Assembly: GCF_002879885.1 (NCBI RefSeq)
Contig: NZ_PNYA01000009.1
Span: 165,033 to 229,032 of the forward strand
Direction of reading: 5' to 3'
DNA length: 64,000 nt
DNA from: Trinickia dabaoshanensis
GTDB lineage: Bacteria; Pseudomonadota; Gammaproteobacteria; Burkholderiales; Burkholderiaceae
The position numbers and the translations under genes were made by a program. The notes below the pieces were generated by a model. It made no database searches. It saw nothing but the letters and a program-made list of their open reading frames with translations, and was not told where the DNA came from. Below, one piece after another: positions 38,585-47,943 of this stretch; the stretch's first letter is position 1; every line of letters begins with the position of its first letter.

Positions 38585-39036
38585 GCAACCGATCCGCGCC
38601 GTTTCTGATTGCAGCCGGGCGCGGGTTGCTCGATGCCGGCGAGCGAGCCGTCTACGTCGCGGGCGCGGCGGCGGCCGCCGGATGGTCGATAGCACTCGAA
38701 TGGACACGCGCGCCCTGGACAGGCATGCTGCTCGCCGCCGTCAGCACGATCACCGCCGTTATTTCGCTGTGGCTCATGGTACGCATCGCGATCGATAAAA
38801 AGCTGTTCGCCGCGCTGGAGCAAACCGAGCTTGGCGCCGATACGCTTGCCGCCTTGGATGACGCGCTGTCGGCGCTGGGATGGATCGACGGATCGAAGGC
38901 TGGGAGAACACTCGACGCACGCGTTCGCGGTGTGGCGAGGCTCTGCAAGAAGGCGACCTCGCTCGCCGCCTTTCAGATGCTGCTCATCGCGGGCGCCTTG
39001 TCCGCATCGGGCTTTGTTCCGTTCTTGCGGCCTTAG
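38581..39036 (+). CDS. small membrane protein at the end of the ynb-like operon
   Basis: A 151-residue protein I do not recognise. It shows three hydrophobic segments (about 24-42, 48-70 and 132-150) and a cytoplasmic-looking helical middle (75-128). ATG 38581 overlaps the ynbD-like stop (ATGA) and is preceded by GGAGG, so it is certainly read as part of the operon. It has no counterpart in the four-gene E. coli ynb cluster as I know it. It may be an accessory or regulatory subunit of the membrane enzymes; that is an inference from coupling alone. Confidence 0.7.
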   Translation: MSNRSAPFLIAAGRGLLDAGERAVYVAGAAAAAGWSIALEWTRAPWTGMLLAAVSTITAVISLWLMVRIAIDKKLFAALEQTELGADTLAALDDALSALGWIDGSKAGRTLDARVRGVARLCKKATSLAAFQMLLIAGALSASGFVPFLRP

Positions 39037-39133
39037 CGAGTCGCATCGCCCGCTGACCCGGCCGTGACTTGCTCGTCCTAGCGGGCACCGGCGGCTAGCC
39101 CGACGAACTCCGAAACGAAGGCAGCACAAAAAC

Positions 39134-39164
39134 AAAAAGCCCAACCGGTTAGGTTGGGCTTTTT
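39134..39164. terminator. bidirectional intrinsic terminator
   Basis: AAAAAGCCCAACC (39134-39146) pairs with GGTTGGGCTTTTT (39152-39164) around a 5-nt loop. Each strand ends in a U-tract, so it can end both the plus-strand ynb-like operon and the minus-strand tRNA-Phe transcript. Confidence 0.92.
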
Positions 39165-39176
39165 GCTTGAATCAAG

Positions 39177-39252
39177 TGGTGGCCTGGGGCGGAATCGAAC
39201 CACCGACACGCGGATTTTCAATCCGCTGCTCTACCAACTGAGCTACCGGGCC
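39177..39252 (-). tRNA. tRNA-Phe (GAA)
   Basis: On the minus strand the 76 nt fold into a full cloverleaf: D-arm TAGCTCAGTTGGTAGAGCA, anticodon loop TTGAAAA with anticodon GAA, variable loop, T-arm GGTGGTTCGATTCCGCC, discriminator A and an encoded CCA. The acceptor stem GGCCCGG/CCAGGCC has one mismatch, C5 with A68. It lies downstream of the ntrX-like gene on the same strand and upstream of the bidirectional terminator. Confidence 0.96.
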
Positions 39253-39360
39253 ACGAAGAAGCGAGAGTATAGCAAGGGGTTTTGCGTTGCTCAAGCATTT
39301 TTTTGCAGAAGCGCATTCGCACGCGCCTTGCGCCGGATAGGCGCCACGGCCGGTCCGCCG

Positions 39361-40053
39361 TCACTCCCCCTTGTTCTTGCTCAGATCGACGCCGAGCTGC
39401 TTGAGCTTGCGGTACAAGTGCGTGCGTTCGAGCCCAGTTTTTTCCGCCACGCGCGTCATGCTGCCGTTCTCGCGGGCCAGGTGGTATTCGAAGTAGGCTC
39501 GCTCGAACGCATCGCGCGCATCGCGCAACGGAATGTCGAACGAAATCGACGCCGCCTGCGTGGAAACCGGGGTGGCCGTCACAGCATCGGCTCCAAGAAT
39601 CGGCAGCGCAACCGCCGCCGCGACCGTCGTCGCATTGGCCGGCGCCGCGGCCTTGACCGCACTCGCGCCCGCGATCGGCGCGACCGCGCTGCCGCGCGCA
39701 AGCCCCTGCTCGACTGCCTTGAGCAGCTTTTGCAAAGCGATCGGCTTTTCCAGGAAGTTCAGCGCGCCGATCTTCGTCGCCTCGACGGCCGTGTCGATCG
39801 TCGCATGCCCGGACATCATGATCACCGGCATCGTGAGAAGCCCTTGCGCCGCCCATTCCTTGAGCAAGGTCACGCCGTCGGTATCGGGCATCCAAATATC
39901 GAGCAGCACCAGATCGGGTGCCTGACGCAGACGGAAATCGCGCGCATGTTGCGCGTTTTCCGCCACCTCCACGGCATGTCCTTCGTCGCTCAGGATTTCC
40001 GAGAGCAATTCCCGGATGCCCATTTCGTCGTCTACCACCAGGATGGTCGCCAT
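39361..40053 (-). CDS. NtrX-like response regulator lacking the AAA+ domain
   Basis: A 230-residue response regulator. Residues 1-120 are a receiver domain (acidic D8/D9, phospho-acceptor D52 in LLDIWMP, K in FLEKP). Residues about 125-180 are an Ala/Val/Pro-rich linker. Residues about 185-228 form a Fis-type helix-turn-helix (MTRVAEKTGLERTHLYRKLKQLG). Genuine NtrX proteins have a sigma-54-interacting AAA+ domain in the middle; here it is absent, so regulation should not need sigma-54 activation by this protein. The NtrY-type kinase gene ends directly upstream with no gap, which makes the two a pair. Confidence 0.85.
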   Translation of the reverse strand: MATILVVDDEMGIRELLSEILSDEGHAVEVAENAQHARDFRLRQAPDLVLLDIWMPDTDGVTLLKEWAAQGLLTMPVIMMSGHATIDTAVEATKIGALNFLEKPIALQKLLKAVEQGLARGSAVAPIAGASAVKAAAPANATTVAAAVALPILGADAVTATPVSTQAASISFDIPLRDARDAFERAYFEYHLARENGSMTRVAEKTGLERTHLYRKLKQLGVDLSKNKGE

Positions 40054-42471
40054 TTATGCTGCCCTTGTCTGCGCTATTGCTTTTGTCGTCCCCGACGCCG
40101 TGCCTCCGTTCGAGGCCGAGCCTCGCGCGGGAGTCGTGTCGTCTGCCAATTGCAGGAACAAAATCGAGATCTGCGCACCTTCGATTGCCTCGCCTGCTTT
40201 CACACGATTTCGAATATCGATTCGTGCGCCGTGTTCGTCGACGATCTTCTTGACCATCGCAAGCCCCAGCCCCGTCCCTCTCGCTTTCGTCGTCACGTAC
40301 GGTTCGAACGCACGCGTGAGAATGCGGGCGGGAAAGCCCGGGCCATTGTCGGATACTGTCAGGCGGACCGCGACGCGCACTTTGCCCTGGGCGTCGGGGT
40401 CGCCATATTCTACTGTCTTGGTTTCGATGACGACACGCGGGTTCGCGATCTCCGCCACCGCGTCCTGCGCGTTCTGTAGCAAGTTATGGATCACCTGCCG
40501 CAGTTGCGTCGCATCGCCGCGAATCACCGGCAACGCCGACAGCTCCGCCGTGATCGCGCTCTTACCCTCTTCCACGCCGTACAGGCTCAGCACCTCGGTC
40601 ACGAGCTCGTTCAACTGCAAGTTCGCAAGGACCGCCGGCGGCGTGCGCGCGTAATCGCGGAAATCGTCCACCATTTGCTTCATCGCCGCGACTTGGTTGA
40701 CGATCGTCGTGGCGCCGCGCTTGAGCACGTCGGCGTCGCTCGGCGAGAGCTTGTCGGCCAACTTCATTTGCAGCCGTTCGGCCGAGAGCTGAATCGGCGT
40801 CAGCGGATTCTTGATCTCGTGCGCCAGCCGGCGTGCCACCTCGCCCCATGCCGCCGAGCGCTGCGCGGAAATGACATCGGAGATGTCGTCGAATACCACC
40901 ACGTAACCGGCCGTGCGCGCTTCTTCGCTGCCTTCCGAGACAGTTGCCGCCAAGAGCCGCGTGCCGCGCACGAGCAACGTCAGCGGCTCGCTCTCGCCGG
41001 GCACCGACACGGCAACCTGCTGCTGCCAGTGCCCGCCGTCATCCACGATCCCCTCGCTCGCGGCCTCGCGATCCGCGAACGCCTTGCGCACCAGCACGGC
41101 GAATTCCGCGAGCGCGCCGATCTGTTCCAGCGAGGCGCCGAGCATGCCTTGGAACGGTTGGCGGAAAATCCGCTCCGCCCCGCGATTGGCCGTGGTCAGC
41201 CGGAACTGCCGGTCGAGCACGAATACACCGGCCGTCAGATTGGCCAAGATGCTTTCGAGGTACGCCTTCGAATGCTCGAGCGCCACGCGATTGCGTTCGA
41301 CGGCCGCGCGCGCTTCCGACAATTGACGCGTCATCGCATTGAACGACTGCGTGAGGAAGCCGAGTTCGTCACGCGACTTGATCTCGCGCTTGGGCGTGTA
41401 GTCGCCCTCGGCGACTTCCTTCGTGCCCTTGGCCAGCAAGAACAGCGGACGCGCGAGTTGGTTGCCGAGCGCGAGCGCAAGCATCATCGCGATGAAGGTC
41501 GCCAAAAATAGCGCGAGCGTCAGCGTGCCGATGTACATCTTGCGCAAGCCGGTGCGGCCGAACGCCTTTTCCTGGTATTCGCGATACGCGCGCTGAACGG
41601 CATCGGCATTGCGCGCAAGCGTGGGCGACACCGGCTGCGTCAATTGCAAGAAGCGCTCGGCGGGCTGCAGCAGCGAGGCATTCGCGTCGGGCACGAGCAC
41701 GACGACGCGCAAGCGCAGCGCGCCCTTCGAGCCTTTCGCATGCGGATCGCCGTCCACCTCACCCTCGATCGACGCGTAGCCCCGGCCGCGCGCCTGGTCC
41801 AGCATGATCGGCGTCGGCAGATCGTCGGGCATCAGCGAGGAAATGTTGCTGGACGCCTGCGCCTGCGCCAGCACGTGCAGATCGGGCGACGCGCCCGATA
41901 CGCTGCGCGCCGATTCCATGAGCATCGCATCTTGCACCCCGAACTGGTCGCGCATACGCAGCAGCGTCAGCGTCGTGTTATTGGGCGGTGTGCTGGCGAG
42001 CTGCTCGGCCATCACGTGCGCCTTCGTCTGCAAATCGGACAGCGAGGCATCGAGCATCGCGCGCCCGAGGTTCAGGCCCGACGTCAGCGCGGTCTCGACA
42101 TTGACGTCGAACCACGACTCGATACTGCGCGAGACGAACTGGTACGAGACGACGTAGATGATCGCGCCCGGCAACACGCCCACGAGCGCGAAGAACACCG
42201 CGAGCTTCGCCAGCAGCCGCGTGCCGAATTTTCCCTTGCGCAGCCGCACGAGGATCATCACGACGAGCGCGACGACGATCAGCAGAAAAACGAGCGCAAC
42301 CGCGATGTTCGCCGCGTAGAGCCACGAGTAGTAGCGATCGAAGAATTCGGTGTTGGCGCTCGCCGCCGCCAGCAGCACGAGCAGCAGCAGCGCCGTGACG
42401 GCTACCGTGGAGACGATCACGCGGACGACGATGCTTCGCACGTCCGCTCTTCGACGTACGCTATTTAACAC
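40054..42471 (-). CDS. NtrY-type membrane sensor histidine kinase
   Basis: An 805-residue kinase. Three or four membrane helices lie in the first 110 residues, an extracytoplasmic sensor region spans about 115-310, and another helix is followed by a HAMP domain (about 340-395, SRDELGFLTQSFN). A PAS domain follows (about 405-520), then a HisKA domain with ARRLAHEIKNPLTP (His near 549) and the ATPase with NLLQNAQDAV, DNGPGFP and GTGLGLAMV. This is the NtrY layout, linked in other bacteria to nitrogen or redox control. I take GTG 42471 as start because it overlaps the DUF4390 stop by 11 bp; an ATG at 42540 would lie inside that gene. Confidence 0.85.
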   Translation of the reverse strand: MLNSVRRRADVRSIVVRVIVSTVAVTALLLLVLLAAASANTEFFDRYYSWLYAANIAVALVFLLIVVALVVMILVRLRKGKFGTRLLAKLAVFFALVGVLPGAIIYVVSYQFVSRSIESWFDVNVETALTSGLNLGRAMLDASLSDLQTKAHVMAEQLASTPPNNTTLTLLRMRDQFGVQDAMLMESARSVSGASPDLHVLAQAQASSNISSLMPDDLPTPIMLDQARGRGYASIEGEVDGDPHAKGSKGALRLRVVVLVPDANASLLQPAERFLQLTQPVSPTLARNADAVQRAYREYQEKAFGRTGLRKMYIGTLTLALFLATFIAMMLALALGNQLARPLFLLAKGTKEVAEGDYTPKREIKSRDELGFLTQSFNAMTRQLSEARAAVERNRVALEHSKAYLESILANLTAGVFVLDRQFRLTTANRGAERIFRQPFQGMLGASLEQIGALAEFAVLVRKAFADREAASEGIVDDGGHWQQQVAVSVPGESEPLTLLVRGTRLLAATVSEGSEEARTAGYVVVFDDISDVISAQRSAAWGEVARRLAHEIKNPLTPIQLSAERLQMKLADKLSPSDADVLKRGATTIVNQVAAMKQMVDDFRDYARTPPAVLANLQLNELVTEVLSLYGVEEGKSAITAELSALPVIRGDATQLRQVIHNLLQNAQDAVAEIANPRVVIETKTVEYGDPDAQGKVRVAVRLTVSDNGPGFPARILTRAFEPYVTTKARGTGLGLAMVKKIVDEHGARIDIRNRVKAGEAIEGAQISILFLQLADDTTPARGSASNGGTASGTTKAIAQTRAA

Positions 42472-43057
42472 GTTCGGCCACCGTGAAAGTGAAGCGCTTC
42501 CAATCGGAAGCGAGCGTCCAGTCGCGATTGTTGACCGCATCGACCTGGAACGGCTTGGGCATCAGCGCGGTGTCGAGCTGCATGCGCACCGACGCCGTGT
42601 AGCTTTCGCCCGGCTGTACTTGATTGCGCTCGATCACGCGCCAGGACGTCACGTGCTTGATGACCGCCAGCGCCTCTTTGAGCGAGGGGAAACCTTGCTG
42701 GAGCCCGCCGCCGCTCGAGACGCGATACTCCCGCGTCAACGGTTGAAACGAAAGTCGAAGCGTTTGGGTGACCGATACGGGCTGCTCGTCGAACCAATAC
42801 CAGCGGGCACGCGTAAGGTCGAACTCGGTCGTGAAATAGAGCGGGATGCCTTTATTGACGGCATCCTCCAAGCTGCTGTTGAGTTCGAAATCGAAACGCG
42901 CATCGAGATCCCAGCCCGTTCCGTCGGCCTGCAGCGACGCGCGCTGAACCGCGATCGTATCGGCGTGCGCCGACCCCGCCGCGGCTAAACAAACGGTCAG
43001 CCCAATCCAGAGCAAGGCCACGAACCGAAGCCGAAAAAAGCGTTTGCTGATCGTCAC
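42461..43057 (-). CDS. DUF4390 domain-containing exported protein
   Basis: A 198-residue protein with a signal peptide (about 1-32, ending SAHA) and a beta-rich DUF4390 domain (segments RFDFELNSSLEDAVNKGIPL, FDLTRARWYWFDE, RLSFQPLTREYRVS and the final WKRFTFTV). The function of the family is unknown. It is found next to ntrYX-like pairs in betaproteobacteria, as here. The start overlaps the rsmB stop by 4 bp (43054-43057) and the end overlaps the kinase start, so rsmB, DUF4390, kinase and regulator form one coupled operon. A role as a periplasmic partner of the kinase is possible but unproven. Confidence 0.85.
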   Translation of the reverse strand: MTISKRFFRLRFVALLWIGLTVCLAAAGSAHADTIAVQRASLQADGTGWDLDARFDFELNSSLEDAVNKGIPLYFTTEFDLTRARWYWFDEQPVSVTQTLRLSFQPLTREYRVSSGGGLQQGFPSLKEALAVIKHVTSWRVIERNQVQPGESYTASVRMQLDTALMPKPFQVDAVNNRDWTLASDWKRFTFTVAERVK

Positions 43058-44484
43058 CGTTTTTGAAAGCGCGCGTAGTAAAAACCGTCGTGATCCATGT
43101 CGGCACCGCAGCGCTCCGACTTGGCGGTGTGCGTTCCGGGCGATAAAGGTGCCGAGGGCTCGGCCGCGGAGCCCGAACCTGTCGGCAGCAGTTGGTGAGG
43201 CGCGTCCAATCGTACCGCATCTTCATGCGCACGTTCAAACCAGTGCGCCTGCTCCTCGCACTCCTCGGGGAAGATCGAGCATGTCACGTAAAGCAGTTCG
43301 CCGCCCGATGCGAGCAGCGGCCAGAGCGCATCGAGGATGCGGCGCTGCTCGGCGACGAGCGCGGGAATGTCGCTCGGGCGGCGCAGCCAGCGCACGTCCG
43401 GATGCCGCCGAACGATACCCGACGCCGAACACGGCACATCGGCCAGAATACGGTCGAACGGCTTGCCGTCGTACCACTGCGCCGGCGCGCCCGCATCGCC
43501 CACGGTCACCTTCGCCGTCAACGCGAGGCGCGACAAGTTCTCCTCGATGCGCGCCGCGCGCGCGGCGTCCGATTCGAGCGCCACGAGTTCGACATCGGCG
43601 AGTTCGAGAATGTGCCCCGTCTTGCCGCCGGGCGCGGCACACGCGTCGAGCACCCGCATCCCGTCGCGCACGTTCAACCGTTCGGCCGCCAATTGCGCGC
43701 CGGCATCTTGCACCGAGACGACGCCTTGCGCAAAGCCGGGAATGCGATCGACGGGCAGCGGCGAAGCGAGCCGAACCGCATGCGGTCCGATCGCGGTGGC
43801 CGCCATGCCGTTTGCGTCGAGAGTATGCAAGTACTCGGCCACGCTCGTTCGGCGCGCATTGACTCGCAACGTGAGCGGGCCCGGTTCATTGCCCGCCGCC
43901 AACACGCGCCGCCAGTCGTCAGGCCAGGCCCGCTGTACCGCTTCGACCCACCAGACGGGGTAGTTCCAGGCGGCGACCACATCGGCTTGCGCCTTCTCGA
44001 GCCACGCCTCCCGCTCCCGCAAGAAGTTGCGCAAGACCGCATTGACGAGCCCCTTGGCAAACGCGCAGTCGCGGCGTGCCCCAATGGCCGTCACCGCCTG
44101 ATCGACGACCGTGAATGCGGAATACGCGGCTGCCTGCGCATCGTCGGCCGCGAGTGCCAGCGCGCATGCGAGCACGTCGCCGACATGCGCCGGCGGCGCC
44201 TTGCGCACGAGTTGAGCGACGAGCCAGTCCGCCGTGCCCAACCGCCGCAGCGTGCGATACGCGATGTCTTGGATGGCGCCGCGCGCAAGCGCCGCGGCCG
44301 CCGGCATCGAGGCTTGGACAGCGGCGAGCGCGGCCGGCAGCGCCATGCCCGCGCGCACAGCACCGACGGCGAGCGCCGCGCAGTCGAGCGCGAAGGCGAG
44401 CGAATCGGGCGCGAGACGCAGCGTGGCAAAGCGCGGCGTGCCGGCTTTCGGCGGTTTACGGTGAACGGGAGCGGATCGAGTCAT
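43054..44484 (-). CDS. rsmB: 16S rRNA (cytosine(967)-C(5))-methyltransferase RsmB
   Basis: RsmB methylates C967 of 16S rRNA. The 476-residue protein has an N-terminal NusB-like RNA-binding domain (about 25-170) and a C-terminal Rossmann methyltransferase with motif I DACAAPGGKTGHIL, DVPCSASG (the releasing Cys) and VTCSIFPEECEEQ (the nucleophilic Cys). The N-terminus is basic. It is the first gene of a coupled operon with DUF4390, the kinase and the regulator. Confidence 0.93.
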   Translation of the reverse strand: MTRSAPVHRKPPKAGTPRFATLRLAPDSLAFALDCAALAVGAVRAGMALPAALAAVQASMPAAAALARGAIQDIAYRTLRRLGTADWLVAQLVRKAPPAHVGDVLACALALAADDAQAAAYSAFTVVDQAVTAIGARRDCAFAKGLVNAVLRNFLREREAWLEKAQADVVAAWNYPVWWVEAVQRAWPDDWRRVLAAGNEPGPLTLRVNARRTSVAEYLHTLDANGMAATAIGPHAVRLASPLPVDRIPGFAQGVVSVQDAGAQLAAERLNVRDGMRVLDACAAPGGKTGHILELADVELVALESDAARAARIEENLSRLALTAKVTVGDAGAPAQWYDGKPFDRILADVPCSASGIVRRHPDVRWLRRPSDIPALVAEQRRILDALWPLLASGGELLYVTCSIFPEECEEQAHWFERAHEDAVRLDAPHQLLPTGSGSAAEPSAPLSPGTHTAKSERCGADMDHDGFYYARFQKR

Positions 44485-44621
44485 CGAAAAGGCGAAGGAT
44501 CGCGCGACGTGAGGCGGTAAAGAGCGTATCGCACGAATAAACGCGACATTGTAACGCGCACGCGTGATCGATCATCTCGAGCGCGCTCGCTCGCAGGCGC
44601 GCAAGCGTGACACGGCAAAGA

Positions 44622-44645
44622 AAACGGGCCCACGAGGGCCCGTTT
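44622..44645 (-). terminator. intrinsic terminator after htpX
   Basis: AAACGGGCCC (44622-44631) pairs with GGGCCCGTTT (44636-44645) around ACGA. On the minus strand the stem is followed by TTTTCTTT, so it terminates htpX, which ends 37 bp upstream. Confidence 0.85.
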
Positions 44646-44681
44646 CGACGTTGGCGCGCATCGACGCGCGCACCTCGATCC

Positions 44682-45539
44682 TTAGTCGTACCTGCCCGTG
44701 CGCGCCATTTCCATGAGGCGTGCGATGCGCTCCTCCGTTGCCGGGTGCGTCGAGAACAGATTGGCCACGGCACCGCCCGATAGCGGGTTCAGAATCATCA
44801 TTTGCGCCGTGGTGGGATGCGCCTCGGCGGCCGCGAACGGAATGCCGGCAGCGAATCGATGGATCTTGTCGAGCGCGGAGGCCAACGCTTGCGGATCGCC
44901 CGAAAGCTGCGCCCCGCCGCGATCGGCCTCGAATTCACGGGCACGCGAAATCGCCATTTGAATCATCGCGGCGGCGATCGGCGCGAGCAGCGCGACGGCG
45001 ATACCTGCGATCGGGTTGGCCGGCCGGCCTTCCTCGTCGCGCCCACCGAAGAACATCGCAAAGTTCGCCAGCGCCGAAATCGCGCCGGCCATCGTCGCCG
45101 AAATCGTCGAGATCAAGATGTCGCGATGCTTAACGTGCGACAACTCGTGGGCCATCACACCGCGCATCTCGCGCTCCGACAAAATCCGCAAGATGCCCGT
45201 CGTGGCGGCGACCGCCGCATGTTCGGGGTTACGGCCCGTCGCAAAGGCGTTCGGCGCGTTTTCGTTGATGAGATACACGCGCGGCATCGGCAGGCCGCCG
45301 CGCGTGGCGAGTTCGCGCACCATCCGATAGAACTGCGGGGCGCTGGTTTCGTCGACTTCCTGAGCGTTGTACATGCTCAGGACCATTTTGTCCGAGAACC
45401 AGTACGAGAAGAAATTCATCGCCAGCGCGATGACGAGCGCGATCGTCATGCCGCGCGAACCGCCGATCATCCCGCCGATGGCGACGAAAAGGGCCGTGAT
45501 CGCGGCCATCAGCATCGCGGTTTTGACCCAATTGAACAT
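44682..45539 (-). CDS. htpX: protease HtpX (zinc metalloprotease)
   Basis: HtpX is a membrane-bound zinc protease that helps clear damaged membrane proteins. The 285-residue protein has two N-terminal membrane helices, the HELSH motif (HExxH) near the middle, two further helices, and the third zinc ligand Glu in [15 protein letters not shown] lies before ATG 45539; the frame upstream is not needed and the length is normal for the family. It is a single-gene unit with its own terminator. Confidence 0.95.
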   Translation of the reverse strand: MFNWVKTAMLMAAITALFVAIGGMIGGSRGMTIALVIALAMNFFSYWFSDKMVLSMYNAQEVDETSAPQFYRMVRELATRGGLPMPRVYLINENAPNAFATGRNPEHAAVAATTGILRILSEREMRGVMAHELSHVKHRDILISTISATMAGAISALANFAMFFGGRDEEGRPANPIAGIAVALLAPIAAAMIQMAISRAREFEADRGGAQLSGDPQALASALDKIHRFAAGIPFAAAEAHPTTAQMMILNPLSGGAVANLFSTHPATEERIARLMEMARTGRYD

Positions 45540-45666
45540 ATGCACTCCTTTTCCGTTTGCGCCGCGGCGACACCCCCAGACATGGGGGAGCCCTGGCGTC
45601 ACGCTCAATTGTAAGCGATTTGTCAGGAAATGGTTTTAGCCGGCCGGGCGCGAACGAGGTGTTCGT

Positions 45667-46317
45667 TCAGCGATGGACGGCGGCAAGCCGCAGCCCTAGT
45701 CCGACGAACGCGCTGCCTACCACGCGATCGAGCCACTTCTTGACCGTGGGCGTGCCGCCCAGACGCTGCGTGACGCTGCTTGCGACCCATACCAGAAACA
45801 GGCACCACATGACGCTCATGGCGATGAAAACGCCGCCGAGTGACAGAAACGCGAAGGCTTTGTACTCGCTGTCGGTCGAAACGAACTGAGGAAAGAAGGA
45901 GACGAAAAAGAGCACGACCTTCGGGTTGAGGACGTTCGTCCAAAAGCCTTGCAAGTAGAGTTGCCTGAGCGTGCGGCTGGCTTGCGCCGGAGTCTCGCCC
46001 GTCTGAACCGTCGCGGCTTCGCTTTTCGACGATGGCCAAAAGGCAAGCCGCACGCCGAGATAGATCAGATAGATGGCGCCTGCGAACTTGATGACCGTAA
46101 AGGCAGTGGCCGATGCCGCCAACAGCGCCGTGAGGCCGAATGCGCAGGCGATCGTGTGCACGCAGCAACCCGAACAGATTCCGAGCGCCGACATCAGCCC
46201 GGCGCCGCGACCCTGCGCCACGCTGCGCCCCACGATGTAGGCCGTATCGGGGCCGGGCGTGACGTTCAGCAAGAACACCGCGGCGACGAAAAACGGAAAA
46301 TGAACGATGCCGAACAT
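45667..46317 (-). CDS. LysE/RhtB-family amino-acid exporter
   Basis: A 216-residue membrane protein with about six helices. It begins FPFFVAAVFLLNVTPGPDTAYIVGRS, the signature N-terminus of the LysE/RhtB efflux family, and contains GCCVHTIACAFGL and GFWTNVLNPKVVLFFVSFFPQFV. Such proteins export amino acids or homoserine/threonine-type compounds; the substrate is not predictable. AAGGAGA lies before ATG 46317. Upstream in-frame sequence is leader. Confidence 0.88.
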   Translation of the reverse strand: MFGIVHFPFFVAAVFLLNVTPGPDTAYIVGRSVAQGRGAGLMSALGICSGCCVHTIACAFGLTALLAASATAFTVIKFAGAIYLIYLGVRLAFWPSSKSEAATVQTGETPAQASRTLRQLYLQGFWTNVLNPKVVLFFVSFFPQFVSTDSEYKAFAFLSLGGVFIAMSVMWCLFLVWVASSVTQRLGGTPTVKKWLDRVVGSAFVGLGLRLAAVHR

Positions 46318-46410
46318 GCTCGAGGTCTCCTTCACGGAAAAGCTGCGCCCGCCATCATCGCATGGCGGCCGCTCGTTTGCGCGCGGGCCGGGCAGGCACC
46401 GCGGCGGCAA

Positions 46411-47400
46411 TCACACGGCTTCGGGCAAGGTTAGCCGCTGACCGGCTTGCAACGTCGCATTGGCGAGAAATTCGCGCACGGGCAGACGCTTGCCGCCCGG
46501 TTTTTGCAGTTGCGTAAGCCGCAGCGCGCCTTCGCCGCACGCGACCACGACGCCGTCGGCCGCTACCGCCACGATCGTTCCCGGCTCTACGGTCGGGACC
46601 GATGCGCCGGTCGCTTCGGCCGCCCAGATCTTGAACGAGGTGCCATCCTCGAGCGTCGCGACCGCGCCCGGAAACGGATCGAACGCGCGCACTCGGCGCG
46701 CAAGTGCCGTGGCGCTCGCGCGCCAATCGAGCGCGGCCTCGTGCTTCTCGATCTTCTGCGCATACGTCGCGCCCTCGCCCGGCTGCGCGATCGACGGCAG
46801 CACGCGGTCGCGCTCGAGCTTCGAGAGTGCGTCGACGATGAGTCGCGCGCCTTGCGCCGCGAGCTTGTCGTGCAGCGTGGCGGTGGTGTCGCGCGGGTCG
46901 ACCGGCATCCGCCCGACTTCTATCATCGCACCCGTGTCGAGCCCCGCATCCATTTGCATGAGGGTAATGCCCGTCTCCGTATCGCCGGCTTCGATCGCGC
47001 GGTGGATCGGCGCCGCGCCGCGCCAGCGCGGCAACAGCGACGCGTGGATGTTGATGCAGCCACGCGGCGGGATATCGAGCACTTCCTGCGGCAACAGCAG
47101 GCCGTACGCGGCCACCACCATCACGTCGTGCGGCGTCGCGCGCAGCCGGTCGATCGCGGCCGCCGCGTCAGCGGGGTATTTGCCGTTTCGGCGCAGCGAG
47201 GGCGGCTGAGCGAGTTCGAGCCCGTGCTCGACCGCATAGCGCTTGACGGGGCTCGCCTGCAGCTTCATCCCGCGTCCGGCGGGACGGTCGGGCTGCGTCA
47301 GCACCAACGGCACAGGAAAACCGGCTTCATGGATCGCGGCGAGCGCGCTGCAAGCGAACTCGGGCGTGCCGGCGAAAACGACGCGCAGCGTATGGGTCAT
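46411..47400 (-). CDS. fmt: methionyl-tRNA formyltransferase
   Basis: Fmt formylates Met-tRNA(fMet) with 10-formyl-tetrahydrofolate so that translation can start. The 329-residue protein has the formyltransferase core with [16 protein letters not shown], the catalytic Asp in QMDAGLDTG, and the C-terminal beta-barrel tRNA-binding domain (about 210-325). It lies 39 bp after def, in the same direction, the common def-fmt pair. Confidence 0.96.
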   Translation of the reverse strand: MTHTLRVVFAGTPEFACSALAAIHEAGFPVPLVLTQPDRPAGRGMKLQASPVKRYAVEHGLELAQPPSLRRNGKYPADAAAAIDRLRATPHDVMVVAAYGLLLPQEVLDIPPRGCINIHASLLPRWRGAAPIHRAIEAGDTETGITLMQMDAGLDTGAMIEVGRMPVDPRDTTATLHDKLAAQGARLIVDALSKLERDRVLPSIAQPGEGATYAQKIEKHEAALDWRASATALARRVRAFDPFPGAVATLEDGTSFKIWAAEATGASVPTVEPGTIVAVAADGVVVACGEGALRLTQLQKPGGKRLPVREFLANATLQAGQRLTLPEAV

Positions 47401-47439
47401 GTATCGAGCAAAAGCGGCGGGTAGGAGTTGCGCGTCACG

Positions 47440-47943
47440 TCACATCGCGTGAGCGAGCTTTTTCATCTTCGTCTTGATACGCGTCTGCTTGAGCGGCGAC
47501 AAGTATTCCACGAAGACCCGGCCCATCAAGTGATCCATTTCGTGCTGAATGCATACGGCCAGCAGGCCTTCGCAGTCGAGCTCGAACGTTTCGCCCTTTT
47601 CGTTCAGCGCGCGCACGCGCACGCGCTCGGCCCGCTCCACTTCGTCGTAGACGCCGGGCACCGACAAACACCCTTCCTCGTTGATTCGCCGCTCGTCGCT
47701 CGACCACACGATTTCGGGATTGATGAAGGCGCGCAATTGATCGTGTGTCTCGGAAACGTCGATGACGATCACGCGCTCGTGCACGTCGACTTGAGTCGCG
47801 GCCAAGCCCACGCCGGGCGCGGCGTACATCGTCTCGCCCATATCGGCGACGAGCTTGCGGATTCGGTCGTCCACCTTCTGGACCGGTTTGGCGACCTTGT
47901 GCAGCCGCTTGTCGGGGTAGTTCAGGATGCTCAGTAAAGCCAT
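47440..47943 (-). CDS. def: peptide deformylase
   Basis: Peptide deformylase removes the formyl group from nascent proteins. The 167-residue metalloenzyme has the three conserved motifs [16 protein letters not shown] (metal Cys) and QHEMDHLMG (metal His pair). It is first in the def-fmt unit and divergent from dprA, with a 250-bp interval between them. Confidence 0.96.
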   Translation of the reverse strand: MALLSILNYPDKRLHKVAKPVQKVDDRIRKLVADMGETMYAAPGVGLAATQVDVHERVIVIDVSETHDQLRAFINPEIVWSSDERRINEEGCLSVPGVYDEVERAERVRVRALNEKGETFELDCEGLLAVCIQHEMDHLMGRVFVEYLSPLKQTRIKTKMKKLAHAM

